This document shows positions 1-10,409 of a stretch of DNA of 64,000 nucleotides, piece by piece; position 1 is the first letter of the stretch, and the number at the start of each line of letters is the position of its first letter. The stretch is from Aurantiacibacter sp. D1-12 (GTDB taxonomy: Bacteria > Pseudomonadota > Alphaproteobacteria > Sphingomonadales > Sphingomonadaceae). The notes beneath the pieces are model-generated. The model had not been told where the DNA came from and searched no databases. It saw only the letters and a program-made list of their open reading frames with translations. The DNA lies in contig NZ_JAPJZJ010000001.1 of assembly GCF_028858515.1 (NCBI RefSeq), positions 310,001-374,000 on the forward strand. Direction: 5' to 3'. Both the position numbers and the translations under genes were made by a program.

Positions 1-89
1 ATGCCGAAAAATACGGCATAGGCGCGCGCGTCCATACGGTGCCGGCGAAGAAGCTGAAAATTCAGGCCTACGCCGACAACTTCCGTTAA
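1..89 (+). CDS. C-terminal fragment of an unidentified protein
   Basis: The plus strand is open from base 3 to a TAA at 87-89 and encodes 28 residues ending in KIQAYADNFR. The start lies outside the window. I do not recognise the family from so short a tail. The stop overlaps the stop of the convergent lipoprotein gene by a few bases, which is the packing expected of two real convergent genes. Confidence 0.5.
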   Translation, partial: AEKYGIGARVHTVPAKKLKIQAYADNFR

Positions 90-619
90 TTCTCCATTGC
101 TTCCGCTTCTTCGAGCGTAATGCCGTATTCAGGCGTTGCGGTTGCGCCCTGCCAGCGCGCTTCACCTGATTCGACCGCTGCCCGGCAATCGCTTGCATCG
201 TGGCCGATGTCTTCATGCATATAGAAAAGATTGCTAGCATAGTCGCCGGTGAAGCGGATATCATCGCAGTCGCCATCGTTGGGGTAGTTCCCGGCATCAT
301 CGCCATAGACAATGGCGTCGGTGCTTGCCGGTTCTTCGAACAGCGGATTTAGCGTGATTGTGCCGGCGTCAAAAGCTGCGATGCAATCGGCGGCGTCCTG
401 CCCAATGTGATCTGTATTTCGTTCGTCGGCACCGGGCATCGCACTGCCTTCAAAACGAACATCATCACATTCGCCATCGTTGGCATACATGCTGGCGTTG
501 GTGCCGAAATCAATTCCGGAGGCTTCCGCCGCTCCACCGGCTGCAGGGCTGCCTTCGCCGCAGCCGGAAAGTGCCAGCGCCAAAGTAGCCGCGCCGAGTG
601 AAAGTGTCGAAATTTTCAT
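86..619 (-). CDS. Secreted lipoprotein with two Asp/Cys-rich repeats
   Basis: Predicted 177-residue exported protein of unknown function. The chosen ATG (617-619) follows a good ribosome site (AGGGGG) and begins MKISTLSLGAATLALALSGC, a lipoprotein signal peptide whose lipobox is LSGC; the upstream ATG at 692-694 would bury this signal. The mature part holds two diverged copies of one motif: first YANDGECDDVRF followed by DHIGQDAADC, then YPNDGDCDDIRF followed by EDIGHDASDC. Each copy has two cysteines and a dense set of aspartates, suggesting a disulfide-held, possibly calcium-binding fold. I recall similar NDGxCDDxRF units in exported alphaproteobacterial proteins, some beside trypsin-like domains, but here the repeats stand alone. 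It is convergent with the gene fragment at the left edge. Confidence 0.75.
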   Translation of the reverse strand: MKISTLSLGAATLALALSGCGEGSPAAGGAAEASGIDFGTNASMYANDGECDDVRFEGSAMPGADERNTDHIGQDAADCIAAFDAGTITLNPLFEEPASTDAIVYGDDAGNYPNDGDCDDIRFTGDYASNLFYMHEDIGHDASDCRAAVESGEARWQGATATPEYGITLEEAEAMEN

Positions 620-702
620 GGAGTTCCCCCTTGGTTGTTCGGCGCCGTTATGCGCGTTTCCGGAACACTTGCAATCCCATAATCCTGGCCCCATATGCGC
701 TG

Positions 703-793
703 CGGGAGTCGGGTGGACGTTCGCGTTTGCTCACCGGGTCAGGTCCGGAAGGAAGCAGCCCAGGTAAATGGCAGCGGGTCGCTCGGCTCCTTT
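703..793 (+). ncRNA. ffs: Signal recognition particle RNA (4.5S-type)
   Basis: The conserved domain IV core of bacterial SRP RNA, CAGGTCCGGAAGGAAGCAG, is at 740-758. The flanks close into one long stem: 705-716 (GGAGTCGGGTGG) pairs with 779-790 (TCGCTCGGCTCC), with a few G-U pairs. A TTTT run at 791-794 fits a 3' end. The RNA binds Ffh and with FtsY (encoded near 42 kb) targets membrane proteins. Its place just before dnaX is typical of alphaproteobacteria. Ends are accurate to a few bases. Confidence 0.93.
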
Positions 794-853
794 TCACAAC
801 ATCATCCGACATGTGCGATGACAATCGCGTGAGCAGCGCCTAGTCTCATTGCC

Positions 854-2689
854 ATGAGTGATTCCCCGGAGAATTCTGACACGCCACCTTGGGGTGATAA
901 CGCGCCTGAGCAGGAGGAGGAGAACCAGCCTTCCGCTGCCGAGCTGGAGGCTGCGGGTCAAAATTCGATGTTTGGCGGGGAGCCTGCAGAAGCCGCGCTG
1001 GAACCGACAGTGGAAGAAACACCAGTTACTCCTCCAGCGCCGGCTCCTGCACCTACAACTGACGATACGGCGCAGCCCTATCGCGTGCTCGCGCGGAAAT
1101 ACCGCCCGCAGACATTCAGCGGATTGATCGGGCAGGAGCCGATGGTGCGCACGCTCGGCAACGCGATAGAGCGCGACCGGTTGGCGCATGCCTTTCTGAT
1201 GACGGGCGTTCGCGGGGTCGGTAAGACGTCGACTGCGCGCCTGATCGCCAAGGCACTGAATTGCGTCGGGCCAGACGGGCAGGGCGGACCCACTATTGAT
1301 CCGTGCGGCGAGTGCGAGCCGTGCCAGGCGATTGCCGAGGGGCGTCATATCGACGTGATCGAGATGGACGCGGCAAGTCATACCGGTGTGGATGACGTGC
1401 GCGAGATTATCGAGGCGGTGCGCTATGCCGCCGTTTCGGCGCGCTACAAGATCTATATCATTGACGAAGTCCACATGCTGTCTCGCAATGCTTTCAATGC
1501 GTTGCTGAAGACACTTGAGGAACCGCCTGCGCATGTGAAGTTCCTCTTCGCCACCACCGAAGTCGACAAGCTGCCTGTCACGGTGCTCAGCCGGACACAG
1601 CGTTTTGACCTCCGACGCATCCCGTCCGACCTGCTGCAAAAGCATTTCGGCTGGGTGTGCGGTGAAGAAGGTGTCGAGGCCGAGGACGAGGCGCTGGCGA
1701 TGATTGCGGCGGCGGCGGAAGGTTCGGTGCGAGACGGGCTGTCGATCCTCGATCAGGCGATTGCCCATGCCGATATGGAAAGCGGCGATGCGGCGACTGT
1801 CGTGCGTGCGCAGAAGGTGCGCGACATGCTCGGCCTTGCCGATCGCGGTGCGCAGCGGCGGCTGTTCCAGCACGTGCTGGAAGGCGAGCCGCAAAAGCTG
1901 CTCGAGGCGATTGCCGAACAATATGCGCTGGGTGTCGAGCCGCTATCGCTCATGCGCGCGCTGATGGAGTTCACGCACCGCGTGGCTGTCGCGCAGATTG
2001 GCGAACCCGACGCACCTACCGAGGAAGAGCGCGCCGCTACCGCCGAGTGGGCGCAGCGCCTTTCGGCGGGGCAGGTCCATCGCCTGTGGCAGTTGCTGCT
2101 GAAGGGGCATGATGAGGTGCGCACCGCTCCCGATCCACTGGTGGCTGCACAAATGGCGCTGCTGCGCGTAATGCATGCCGCCGACATGCCCGATCCGGGC
2201 AAGCTGGCGAAGCAGCTCAAGGACTTTACGCTTACGGGCGCGGTATCTGGTGCGACCGGTAACGCTCCGGCAGGTGGTGGCGGTGGCAATCCGGCGGCGC
2301 ACTGGCGCGATATTGTCGACCAGATCGACCATTCGCATCTGCCCAACGCCATGTCGCTCGCCACCAAGTTGCGCATGCAGATCCGCGTCGTCTCGCTTGA
2401 ACCCGGCAAGCTGGAATACACCCAGCCGAAGAATTTCGACGAGGATATGGCGCCTGAGTTGCGGCAGGCATTCCAGCAGGTGTTCGGCACCAAGTGGGAG
2501 ATTGCAAAGGTCGATGGCGAAGGAGCGCCTACTCTGGTCGAGCAGGATGAGGCGCTGCGCAAGGCTGAGAAGGACCGCATTCGCAACCACCCGCTGGTGG
2601 AGGCTGCATTCGCCGCATTCCCCGACGCGCAACTGATCGAGGATCAGGAGCCCGCACGCGGGCGCGAGGACTGGAGCCGCAGCGCCTGA
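854..2689 (+). CDS. dnaX: DNA polymerase III subunit gamma/tau
   Basis: Clamp-loader ATPase of the replisome, 611 residues. After an acidic, Pro/Ala-rich N-terminal extension of about 75 residues comes the AAA+ core: RKYRPQTF at 81-88, P-loop GVRGVGKTS at 118-126, a zinc module with Cys137, Cys151, Cys154 and Cys157, Walker B DEVHM at 204-208 and sensor/arginine-finger segment SRTQRF at 246-251. The C-terminal third is the tau-type part that contacts the polymerase and helicase. No A-rich slippery heptamer of the E. coli type was noticed, so a short gamma form by frameshifting is not indicated. It lies in the common order ffs-dnaX-ybaB. Confidence 0.97.
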   Translation: MSDSPENSDTPPWGDNAPEQEEENQPSAAELEAAGQNSMFGGEPAEAALEPTVEETPVTPPAPAPAPTTDDTAQPYRVLARKYRPQTFSGLIGQEPMVRTLGNAIERDRLAHAFLMTGVRGVGKTSTARLIAKALNCVGPDGQGGPTIDPCGECEPCQAIAEGRHIDVIEMDAASHTGVDDVREIIEAVRYAAVSARYKIYIIDEVHMLSRNAFNALLKTLEEPPAHVKFLFATTEVDKLPVTVLSRTQRFDLRRIPSDLLQKHFGWVCGEEGVEAEDEALAMIAAAAEGSVRDGLSILDQAIAHADMESGDAATVVRAQKVRDMLGLADRGAQRRLFQHVLEGEPQKLLEAIAEQYALGVEPLSLMRALMEFTHRVAVAQIGEPDAPTEEERAATAEWAQRLSAGQVHRLWQLLLKGHDEVRTAPDPLVAAQMALLRVMHAADMPDPGKLAKQLKDFTLTGAVSGATGNAPAGGGGGNPAAHWRDIVDQIDHSHLPNAMSLATKLRMQIRVVSLEPGKLEYTQPKNFDEDMAPELRQAFQQVFGTKWEIAKVDGEGAPTLVEQDEALRKAEKDRIRNHPLVEAAFAAFPDAQLIEDQEPARGREDWSRSA

Positions 2690-2768
2690 ACGCAGCGCTT
2701 GAAATCTGCCTGATGCTCCCAAGGTAGGAGCAGGGATAAATTACGCATTCTTTGCCGAGGAACGACCT

Positions 2769-3110
2769 ATGCAGAACATGGAAGAAATGATGAAGGCCGC
2801 GCAGGAAGCGGCGAGCAAGATCCAGCAGCAGATGCAGGATGCGCAGGTCCAGCTCGACAATATCGAGGTGGAAGGCAGTGCCGGTGGCGGTCTTGTGAAA
2901 GTTCGCGCCAGTGCTCGCGGCCGCATCATCGGTGTCTCCATCGATGAAAGCCTGTTCAAGGAAGAGGAGAAGTCGATCCTCGAAGACCTCGTCACTGCAG
3001 CCTTCAACGACGCGCGCGACAAGGCCGACCGCAAGGCTGGTGAGCACATGGCGGAGATGCAGCAGGGGCTGGGACTGCCGCCGGGGTTCAACCTGCCCGG
3101 GATGGGGTGA
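2769..3110 (+). CDS. YbaB/EbfC family nucleoid-associated protein
   Basis: 113-residue DNA-binding protein of the YbaB/EbfC family. The N-terminal helix (MQNMEEMMKAAQEAASKIQQ) and the later segment GGGLVKVRASARG are typical, and the length matches the family. YbaB proteins are dimers that coat DNA and influence nucleoid structure. It sits about 80 bp after dnaX, as in many bacteria. The usual third member of the cluster, recR, is absent: the next gene encodes a TonB-domain protein. Confidence 0.93.
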   Translation: MQNMEEMMKAAQEAASKIQQQMQDAQVQLDNIEVEGSAGGGLVKVRASARGRIIGVSIDESLFKEEEKSILEDLVTAAFNDARDKADRKAGEHMAEMQQGLGLPPGFNLPGMG

Positions 3111-3172
3111 CAGTAACCTCCTTGATCGCGAGAACGGTTGACAGTGTCGCATGGCTGAGAGATTTTGCAGTA

Positions 3173-4084
3173 ATGGACTGTCTCGTTGAAAAAGCGGCGT
3201 TTTCACTTGCTGCGTTCGCTCTCGTTGTTTCTCCGGTGGCTGCACAGGATGACGATGCTTACCGGCTTGCGCCGGCATCGCATTGGCACCTTGATATGGC
3301 GGAAGAGAGCTGCGGTCTCCAACGGGTGTTCGGACAGGAAGGTAACCAGGTTTACCTGCAGCTCCGGCAATATGCGCCGGATGACAGCTTGACCGTCACG
3401 GTTGCCAGTGATGACGTGCGCCAGCGCTCGCGTCTCAGAAATTTCGCTGTCACATTTCTCCCCGACAGCGAAGCAAACGAATCTGTGCGGCCAATGGCGG
3501 TCAGTTCGGATGCATTTGGTGATGGCGTTCTGTTCTCGGCCTCTCTCCTTTCAGCGGAAGACCGGGCTCGACGGGACGAAGCTGACGAGAGCGACGAGCC
3601 TTTCACCGTGCCGGAAGATGCGCGCAATGCCAGAGAGCAGGCCATCGAGAGCGTTTCGATCCGCGGCCAGTTCATGCGTGAGGTCGTGCTTGAAACCGGC
3701 TCGCTGCACCCGGCAATGACAGCAATGCGCGCTTGTATGGATGATCTCGTGGAAAGCTGGGGGATCGATCTGGAAACGGACAGCACTCTCAGCCGCAGGG
3801 TACAGGCAGTCGATATGGATCGCTGGACGCGCCCCATCACCGCCACCTATCCTATCAGGTCAGTGCAGAGGGGGCAGCAGGGCTACATCCGTATCCGTCT
3901 CATGGTGTCCGACGAAGGCCGAGCCACTGATTGTGTTGTTCAATCGGCGTTCAACGATCGCGCGCTGGACGAAGCAGCGTGCGAAGGCTTGCTTCGGCAC
4001 AGCCGTTTTGAGCCTGCACTGGACGCGATGGGTTCTCCGGTCGCAAGCTATTGGACGACCGTGGTCATCTATACGTTAGGATAA
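3173..4084 (+). CDS. Exported protein with C-terminal TonB-like domain
   Basis: Predicted 303-residue exported protein. The ATG at 3173 is preferred over the GTG at 3107 because it places a signal peptide (KAAFSLAAFALVVSPVAAQ) at the N-terminus. The middle, about residues 25-215, is acidic and not recognised. The last 85 or so residues resemble a TonB C-terminal domain: a YP-containing start, then GYIRIRLMVSDEGRATDC and a FEPALD segment, as in proteins annotated 'energy transducer TonB'. There is no N-terminal membrane anchor and no Pro-rich linker, so it is probably not a functional TonB; such stand-alone domains are common in sphingomonads and have no clear role. Confidence 0.72.
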   Translation: MDCLVEKAAFSLAAFALVVSPVAAQDDDAYRLAPASHWHLDMAEESCGLQRVFGQEGNQVYLQLRQYAPDDSLTVTVASDDVRQRSRLRNFAVTFLPDSEANESVRPMAVSSDAFGDGVLFSASLLSAEDRARRDEADESDEPFTVPEDARNAREQAIESVSIRGQFMREVVLETGSLHPAMTAMRACMDDLVESWGIDLETDSTLSRRVQAVDMDRWTRPITATYPIRSVQRGQQGYIRIRLMVSDEGRATDCVVQSAFNDRALDEAACEGLLRHSRFEPALDAMGSPVASYWTTVVIYTLG

Positions 4085-4140
4085 CAACCCGCAGGAGCAT
4101 TACTGTTCCAGCGCCCATCCACACTTACTAATCCACACCC

Positions 4141-4170
4141 GTTGCACCTGCGGCGTGGCGCTCCCATATC
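4141..4170 (+). promoter_or_regulatory. Probable heat-shock (RpoH) promoter of lon
   Basis: GTTGCAC (4141-4147) is followed, after 15 bases, by CTCCCATAT (4161-4169). This resembles the alphaproteobacterial sigma-32 pattern, a CTTG-type -35 with a CCCATNT-type -10. It would start transcription about 45 bases before lon, a classical heat-shock gene. Judged by eye only. Confidence 0.6.
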
Positions 4171-4219
4171 TGGGGTCAAGTGAACGCGGCGCTATCAGGT
4201 GACCGCCAGACCAACGGAT

Positions 4220-6622
4220 ATGTACATGAACGCCTACCCCCTTCTTCCCCTGCGCGATATTGTCGTGTTTCCCGGCATGGTCGTCCCGCTGTTTGTCGGA
4301 CGCGACAAATCTGTGGCGGCGCTGGAAGCCGCTATGGAAGCCGATCGCGACATTTTCCTCGTTGCGCAGCTTGATCCCGCAACCGATGATCCGGTGCGCG
4401 AAGACCTGTATGACATCGGCACGGTCGCTCAGGTGCAGCAGATGCTCAAGCTGCCCGATGGCACCGTGCGCGTGCTGGTTGAGGGGAAGGTCCGCGCGAA
4501 GATGAGCGATATGCGGCTGGATGAGGATTTTTACCTCGCGCAAACGGCGGCTCTCGATGAAACCACCGCAAGCGGCACGGAAGTTGCTGCGATGATGCGT
4601 AGCGCGCTCGAGCAGTTTGCCGACTACGCGCGTACCAACAAGAAGCTGCCCGAGGATATCGAAGGCGATCTGGCCGAGATCGACGATGCCGGCCGTCTGG
4701 CAGACGGGATCGCAGCGGCGCTTGCGGCCAAGGTGGACACCAAGCAGCAGCTGCTCGCCGAAACCGATGCGCTGAAGCGCCTCGAAATGGTGTTTTCCGT
4801 GATGGAAGGCGAGATTTCGGTCCAGCAGGTAGAGCGCAAGATCCGTGGCCGCGTGAAGCGGCAGATGGAAAAGACGCAGCGCGAATACTACCTCAACGAA
4901 CAACTGAAAGCGATCCAGAGCGAGCTGGGCGGTGGCGGCGATGGTGAGGACGGTGACGAGATCGCCGAACTCACCAAGAAGATCGCCGAAACCAAGCTGT
5001 CCAAGGAAGCAAAGGCCAAGGCCGAGAGCGAGCTGAAGAAGCTCAAGTCCATGCAGCCGATGAGCGCCGAGGCGACCGTGGTGCGCAACTACCTCGACGT
5101 GCTGCTCGGTCTGCCATGGGGCAAGAAGAGCAAGCTCAAGAAGAACATCGCCAAGGCACAGGAAGTGCTCGATGCCGATCACTACGCTCTCGATAAGGTC
5201 AAGGATCGCATCATCGAATACCTCGCCGTGCAGGCGCGCACCAACAAGCTGAAGGGGCCGATCCTTTGCCTCGTCGGCCCTCCCGGTGTCGGCAAGACTT
5301 CGCTCGGCAAGAGCATCGCCAATGCGACGGGGCGTGAATTTATCCGCCAGTCACTAGGCGGCGTGCGGGACGAGGCCGAGATCCGTGGTCACCGGCGCAC
5401 CTACATCGGCTCTATGCCGGGCAAGATCGTGTCGAACCTGAAGAAGGCCGGCACGAGCAATCCGCTGTTCCTGCTCGACGAGATCGACAAGCTGGGGCAG
5501 GACTTCCGCGGCGATCCGGCATCGGCGCTCTTGGAAGTGCTGGACCCCGAACAGAACAACAAGTTCCAGGATCACTATCTGGAGCTCGATATCGACCTCA
5601 GCGACATCATGTTTGTGACGACTGCGAATAGCCTCAACCTGCCGCAGCCACTGCTCGATCGCATGGAGATCATCCGGCTCGAAGGGTACACAGAGGACGA
5701 AAAGGTCGAGATCGCGACCCGTCATCTTATCGCCAAGCAGGTTGAAGACCATGGCCTGAAGGAAGGCGAGTTTACGCTCACCGAAGAGGGGCTGCGAGAT
5801 CTGATCCGCTATTACACGCGCGAGGCGGGCGTGCGCACGCTGGAGCGCGAAATTGCCAACCTTGCGCGCAAGAGCCTGCGCAAGATCCTCGAAAAGGAAG
5901 TCGAAAGCGTCACCATAACCGCAGACAATCTCGGTGACTTCGCGGGCGTGCGGAAGTTCAAGCACGGCATGGGTGAGGAAGAAGCTCAGGTGGGTGCCGT
6001 TACCGGCCTCGCCTGGACGTCTGTCGGCGGTGAACTCCTCACCATCGAAAGCGTCACCACTCCCGGCAAGGGCGAAGTGAAGACGACGGGTAAGCTGGGT
6101 GAAGTGATGAACGAGTCCATCGCGGCGGCCTTCAGTTTCGTGAAGGCGCGTGCGCCTGCCTATGGCATCAAGCCGAGCATCTTCCAGCGCAAGAACGTGC
6201 ACATCCACCTGCCCGAAGGCGCGGTTCCGAAGGACGGGCCGAGCGCGGGTATCGGCATGGTGACCTCAATCGTTTCCACGTTGACCGGCGTATCGGTGCG
6301 CCCTGATGTCGCGATGACGGGCGAGGTCACGCTGCGTGGCCGCGTGCTGCCTATCGGCGGGCTCAAGGAAAAGCTGCTCGCGGCGCTTCGCGGCGGGATC
6401 AAGAAGGTCCTCATCCCCGAAGAGAACGAGAAAGACCTCGCCGAGATTCCGGACAATGTGAAGGAAGGGCTGGAAATCGTTCCGGTCAGCCATGTCGATC
6501 AGGTTCTGGAGCATGCGCTCACCGCCATTCCGGCGCCGATCGAGTGGACCGAAGCCGATGATTTGGCGAGCCAGCCGCAGGGTCAGGCAGGTGGAACGCC
6601 GCCGGCGACCACGGCTCACTGA
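4220..6622 (+). CDS. lon: ATP-dependent endopeptidase La
   Basis: Cytosolic AAA+ serine protease that degrades misfolded and regulatory proteins, about 800 residues. The N-terminal substrate-binding domain begins with [20 protein letters not shown]. The P-loop GPPGVGKTS is near residue 353. The C-terminal proteolytic domain has the catalytic Ser in PKDGPSAG (about 675) and the catalytic Lys in GGLKEKLL (about 716). Start choice is uncertain: ATG 4220 and ATG 4226 lie just before the conserved N-terminus, and a GTG at 4199 is also in frame; none has a clear ribosome site. An RpoH-like promoter lies upstream. HU follows, as in many proteobacteria. Confidence 0.97.
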   Translation: MYMNAYPLLPLRDIVVFPGMVVPLFVGRDKSVAALEAAMEADRDIFLVAQLDPATDDPVREDLYDIGTVAQVQQMLKLPDGTVRVLVEGKVRAKMSDMRLDEDFYLAQTAALDETTASGTEVAAMMRSALEQFADYARTNKKLPEDIEGDLAEIDDAGRLADGIAAALAAKVDTKQQLLAETDALKRLEMVFSVMEGEISVQQVERKIRGRVKRQMEKTQREYYLNEQLKAIQSELGGGGDGEDGDEIAELTKKIAETKLSKEAKAKAESELKKLKSMQPMSAEATVVRNYLDVLLGLPWGKKSKLKKNIAKAQEVLDADHYALDKVKDRIIEYLAVQARTNKLKGPILCLVGPPGVGKTSLGKSIANATGREFIRQSLGGVRDEAEIRGHRRTYIGSMPGKIVSNLKKAGTSNPLFLLDEIDKLGQDFRGDPASALLEVLDPEQNNKFQDHYLELDIDLSDIMFVTTANSLNLPQPLLDRMEIIRLEGYTEDEKVEIATRHLIAKQVEDHGLKEGEFTLTEEGLRDLIRYYTREAGVRTLEREIANLARKSLRKILEKEVESVTITADNLGDFAGVRKFKHGMGEEEAQVGAVTGLAWTSVGGELLTIESVTTPGKGEVKTTGKLGEVMNESIAAAFSFVKARAPAYGIKPSIFQRKNVHIHLPEGAVPKDGPSAGIGMVTSIVSTLTGVSVRPDVAMTGEVTLRGRVLPIGGLKEKLLAALRGGIKKVLIPEENEKDLAEIPDNVKEGLEIVPVSHVDQVLEHALTAIPAPIEWTEADDLASQPQGQAGGTPPATTAH

Positions 6623-6772
6623 TTCGCATTCTTGCGAGCCAGCCTGCGCGTCTCGCCCGGCATCACCATCGTGGAATTTCGGCAGAGGCGCGCTTCGTGC
6701 AACTTTCGACCAGTGGTGCGGTCGATTGCTTCATCTCGCCCCAAAAAAGACCCGCTTTGGTAAGGATTGCCT

Positions 6773-6801
6773 TTGACAGAGCGCAGTAAAATCGCTCAAT
6801 T
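6773..6801 (+). promoter_or_regulatory. Possible sigma-70 promoter of the HU gene
   Basis: A perfect TTGACA (6773-6778) is followed after 17 bases by a poor -10, TCAATT (6796-6801). A better TAAAAT (6787-6792) is too close to serve it. The rest of the lon-HU gap (6623-6864) holds no gene that I can support. Confidence 0.35.
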
Positions 6802-6864
6802 CGCGTCTTCGCGTTGCGAGTCCAGCGACATAAGAATTTCAAGGTTGAGGGGGTTCTCCAAAAA

Positions 6865-7137
6865 ATGAACAAGAACGAACTGATCGGCGCTGTTGCAGAT
6901 ACCAGCGGCCTCTCGCGTAATGATGCGACCAAGGCTGTTGAAGCGGTGTTTGAAACCATCACGGGAACGCTTTCCAAGGGTGATGAAGTGCGACTGGTTG
7001 GCTTCGGCACGTTTTCCGTGGCCAAGCGTAAGGCGTCCACGGGCCGTAATCCGCGCACGGGTGAGCCGATGAACATTCCGGCCTCCACGCAGCCGAAGTT
7101 CAAGGCCGGCAAGGGCCTGAAAGACGCGGTCAACTGA
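6865..7137 (+). CDS. HU family DNA-binding protein
   Basis: 90-residue histone-like protein that bends DNA and compacts the nucleoid. The ATG at 6865 begins MNKNELIGAVADTSGLSR, the usual HU N-terminus; the in-frame ATG at 6814 would add 17 residues that do not belong to the family. The beta-arm is complete, with VGFGTFSV followed by RKASTGRNPRTGEP and IPASTQPKFKAGKGLKDAVN at the end. A GAGGGGG sequence about 13 bases upstream could serve as ribosome site. It lies downstream of lon, and a strong terminator follows. Confidence 0.97.
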   Translation: MNKNELIGAVADTSGLSRNDATKAVEAVFETITGTLSKGDEVRLVGFGTFSVAKRKASTGRNPRTGEPMNIPASTQPKFKAGKGLKDAVN

Positions 7138-7183
7138 TCACAATGGGAGGGGCATCCGGCAGCGCATGGCGCGCCGGATGAAA

Positions 7184-7213
7184 GAAAGGGCTGCCCTTCG
7201 GGGTGGCCCTTTC
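7184..7213 (+). terminator. Rho-independent terminator after HU
   Basis: Stem GAAAGGGC (7184-7191) pairs with GCCCTTTC (7206-7213) across a GC-rich loop, followed by ATTTTGT. A second hairpin (CATCCGGC/GCCGGATG, 7153-7180) lies just before it. The pair may also end the convergent rlmB transcript, which stops at 7235. Confidence 0.8.
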
Positions 7214-7234
7214 ATTTTGTAGATTGATAGAAAT

Positions 7235-8026
7235 TCAGCTGCGCGTGGCGATAGCGTAGAGTGCGATGGCGCCAGCGTTGGATACGTTGAGGCTTTCCAT
7301 CGCATCGCTGATCGGCAGCTTGGCGAGCGCATCGCAGTGCTGCGCCACATTGTGCCGCATGCCTTCGCCTTCCGCACCCAATACCACAGCGACCGGACCG
7401 GCAGGCAGCGCTTCGGCAAAGCTTGCCTCGGCCTCACCCGCCATGCCGATACGCCAGTATCCTGCCTCTGCGATCTCCTCCAGCGCACGGGCGAGATTGA
7501 CCACGCGCACCCACGGCACGCTTTCCAGCGCGCCCGATGCGGACTTGGCGACCACGCCGCTTTCGGGCGGAGCATGGCGATCCTGCGTCACGATGGCTGC
7601 GGCATTGAAGGCCGCAGCTGATCGGAGCAGGGCGCCCACGTTATGAGGATCGGTGACTTGATCGAGTACAACGATGGGACGTGACGGGTCACCGCTCAGA
7701 ACGTCGGACAGGTGAAGATCATCGAGCGGTGCGCATTCGAGCACGAGGCCCTGATGCGGTGCGTCTTTGGCAACCAGACGACCAAGGTCGGCAACCTCGG
7801 CGCGTTCCAGTGGAAAATCGGGCGGCAGCTCTCCGTCGAGCGAATCGATCCCGTCCAGCGTAGCCCACAACTTGTGGTGCTGGCGGCGTGGGTTCTTCAG
7901 TGCAGCCTCGACAGCATGGCGGCCCCAAAGGCGCACGTTTCCCTTGCTCGCGCGGCCCGAACCGCGGCCGCCCTGCATACGCCCCGCGCGGCCCCGCAGT
8001 GCCTTCTTGCCTTTGCCTTTTGCCAT
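7235..8026 (-). CDS. rlmB: TrmH-family 23S rRNA (guanosine-2'-O)-methyltransferase RlmB
   Basis: SPOUT-class RNA methyltransferase of 263 residues. The start at 8024-8026 gives a basic Lys/Gly/Arg-rich tail (MAKGKGKKALRGRAGR) before the substrate-binding domain, which opens with LWGRHAVEAAL. The catalytic domain carries the TrmH motifs: LDQVTDPHNVGALLRSA, then VLGAEGEGM, then SLNVSNAGAIALY, which form the knotted SAM site. RlmB methylates G2251 in E. coli 23S rRNA; the exact target here is inferred from family. The open frame continues upstream to 8533 across the tRNA gene, but that part cannot be coding. A tRNA-Tyr gene lies divergently upstream. Confidence 0.92.
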   Translation of the reverse strand: MAKGKGKKALRGRAGRMQGGRGSGRASKGNVRLWGRHAVEAALKNPRRQHHKLWATLDGIDSLDGELPPDFPLERAEVADLGRLVAKDAPHQGLVLECAPLDDLHLSDVLSGDPSRPIVVLDQVTDPHNVGALLRSAAAFNAAAIVTQDRHAPPESGVVAKSASGALESVPWVRVVNLARALEEIAEAGYWRIGMAGEAEASFAEALPAGPVAVVLGAEGEGMRHNVAQHCDALAKLPISDAMESLNVSNAGAIALYAIATRS

Positions 8027-8181
8027 AAATACTCGCTCGCTGATCGGTTTATGCGTGCCTCCTGCCAGCCCCCCCATTGACAGGCAAGCGGTGCTTCGCC
8101 AAAGGGGCGCTTCTCGGCTGGAAGGCGTGCTTTGCTTGCGCCTCAGACCGCGGGAGAAATCTCGCAATCCGGCACCGGTGT

Positions 8182-8267
8182 GGACAGGTGGCCGAGTGGT
8201 TAAAGGCAGCAGACTGTAAATCTGCCCGCGCAAGCGTACGCTGGTTCGAATCCAGCCCTGTCCACCA
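8182..8267 (+). tRNA. tRNA-Tyr (GTA)
   Basis: Complete 86-nt class II tRNA. Acceptor GGACAGG (8182-8188) pairs with CCTGTCC (8257-8263), discriminator A, and CCA is encoded. The anticodon loop CTGTAAA reads GTA. A long variable arm and the T-loop GGTTCGAATCC are present. Confidence 0.97.
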
Positions 8268-8274
8268 CCGAGCC
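8250..8274 (+). repeat. Direct repeat, copy 1 (3' end of tRNA-Tyr)
   Basis: 25 bp running from the tRNA T-arm through its CCA and seven bases beyond. The same 25 bp recur at 8402-8426. Similarity continues weakly afterwards (AGCTTTCATC here, AGCTTCCACC there). Confidence 0.9.
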
Positions 8275-8401
8275 GCCAGCTTTCATCGCTGCCGATAGGT
8301 CCATCACATGGTGCGCTATGAACCAGCGTTTCGTGCGCAGCACGGATGCGCTGGGGCGGAATCGGAGCGAAGCGGAGATGGCCAGAGCGTAGCGGCGGCC
8401 C

Positions 8402-8426
8402 ATCCAGCCCTGTCCACCACCGAGCC
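8402..8426 (+). repeat. Direct repeat, copy 2 (displaced tRNA-Tyr 3' end)
   Basis: Exact second copy of 8250-8274, 152 bp downstream. It keeps the acceptor 3' strand CCTGTCC and ACCA but there is no tRNA body before it. The 127 bp between copies (8275-8401) hold no gene that I can support. This looks like the scar of an integration or of a tandem tRNA duplication. Confidence 0.85.
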
Positions 8427-8438
8427 TGTAGCTTCCAC

Positions 8439-10364
<1,926 letters not shown>

Positions 10365-10409
10365 GCCGGCAATCCTAAACCGATCCGCTGGGCGGACAAG
10401 GGGAGAGTG

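Noticed and set aside
854-2689. Programmed frameshift in dnaX
   Set aside because: No slippery A-run with a following hairpin was noticed in the expected place.
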